Of a stretch of DNA of 64,000 nt, positions 63,753 to 64,000 are shown in pieces (the stretch's first letter is position 1; each line of letters starts with the position of its first letter). Source of the DNA: Hyphomicrobium_A sp963759735. GTDB taxonomy: Bacteria > Pseudomonadota > Alphaproteobacteria > Rhizobiales > Hyphomicrobiaceae. The position numbers and the translations under genes were made by a program. A model generated the notes under the pieces. It worked only from the letters and a program-made list of their open reading frames with translations, searched no databases and was not told the DNA's origin. The DNA is taken from contig CAVXAF010000007.1 of NCBI GenBank assembly GCA_963759735.1, positions 434,001-498,000 on the forward strand, read 5' to 3'.

Positions 63753-63845
63753 GTGGAGAAGCGTAAAAGCGGCACCTCACGCCCTACTCCCGAAGCGTTG
63801 GCGACCCTACATGTCGTTGGCTGCCCATAAAAAAGGAGCACGCAG

Positions 63846-64000
63846 ATGCTCGCCGACACCCATGCCGTCCGCTGCGCCGCCATTGCGCTGGCGCTCACCG
63901 CGCCGCTCTTCGCCGCCACCACCGCCGAGGCCCAGCTCCGCCGCGGCGTGAAGCCCTATTACTCCGAGAGCTATGAAACCCGCGGACCGCAGCGCGGCTA
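63846..64000 (+). CDS. Secreted protein of unknown function (partial, 3' end outside window)
   Basis: ATG 63846 lies seven bases after an AAAAGGAG ribosome-binding site. The 51 visible codons begin with a Sec signal peptide (hydrophobic CAAIALALTAPLFAATTAEA, cleavage probably after AEA). The mature protein starts QLRRGVKPYYSESYETRGPQRG, basic and tyrosine-rich. No family recognised from this fragment. It is probably a periplasmic or outer-membrane-associated protein. Confidence 0.65.
   Translation, partial: MLADTHAVRCAAIALALTAPLFAATTAEAQLRRGVKPYYSESYETRGPQRG

Noticed and set aside
1..64000. tRNA, rRNA, prophage or insertion-sequence genes
   Set aside because: Looked for on both strands; no cloverleaf, rRNA segment, transposase or integrase sequence was recognised.

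Overview
The window reads as a GC-rich alphaproteobacterial chromosome segment, most likely from the order Hyphomicrobiales (Rhizobiales). Three things point there. The gene order chvI-chvG-hprK-EIIA(Man)-HPr followed by ahcY is typical of that order. There is a DivL-type cell-cycle kinase with tyrosine in place of the phospho-accepting histidine. AddAB is used rather than RecBCD. I cannot name the genus; this is inference from gene content and order.

Layout. At 1-251 (minus) is the start of a divergent dihydrofolate-reductase-like gene. From 615 to 19571 (plus) lies an almost complete dcw cluster: mraZ-rsmH-ftsL-ftsI-murE-murF-mraY-murD-ftsW-murG-murC-murB-ddl-ftsQ-ftsA-ftsZ. It is followed by lpxC, bamD, ligA and a sulfotransferase (to 25610). 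From 25725 to 29959 (minus) come an aminopeptidase P, prmA and a DUF3754 protein. Next are a membrane J-domain protein, a bactofilin, pcm and a small secreted protein. From 33518 to 45513 (minus) runs trxA, addA, addB, a murU-like gene, a tsaE-amgK fusion and divL. Then follow ahcY, a TadG/vWA protein, the chvIG-PTS regulatory block (49122-53277), an iron/heme-like group (HugZ-like protein, TonB receptor, PepSY protein), pyrE, a GT39 membrane glycosyltransferase, a thioredoxin-fold protein with a His/Cys-rich tail, a HAD hydrolase, a repeat-rich stretch (61651-63752) with a GIY-YIG nuclease gene, and the start of a secreted protein at the right edge.

How the genes fit together. The first 20 kb makes and polymerises the peptidoglycan precursor and builds the divisome: Mur ligases, MraY, MurG, FtsW/FtsI and FtsQ/A/Z/L. 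LpxC and BamD supply the outer membrane. The MurU-like and AmgK-like proteins would recycle MurNAc into UDP-MurNAc, feeding the same pathway. DivL, ChvG/ChvI and the incomplete PTS chain (HPr, EIIA, HPr kinase, with no sugar permease seen) are regulatory. No tRNA, rRNA, CRISPR array, prophage or insertion sequence was seen.

Sequence quality. Seven otherwise normal genes (murF, bamD, pepP, addB, divL, the GT39 gene and the HAD gene) each carry one frame change, and each has a net offset of +1 (one extra or two missing bases). The TonB receptor gene carries about ten, in both directions. Several sit in homopolymer runs, and murF and bamD are expected to be essential. I therefore think base-level assembly error is more likely than gene decay, but raw reads are needed. 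Annotated starts follow Shine-Dalgarno spacing and family alignment where the longest reading frame looked wrong.
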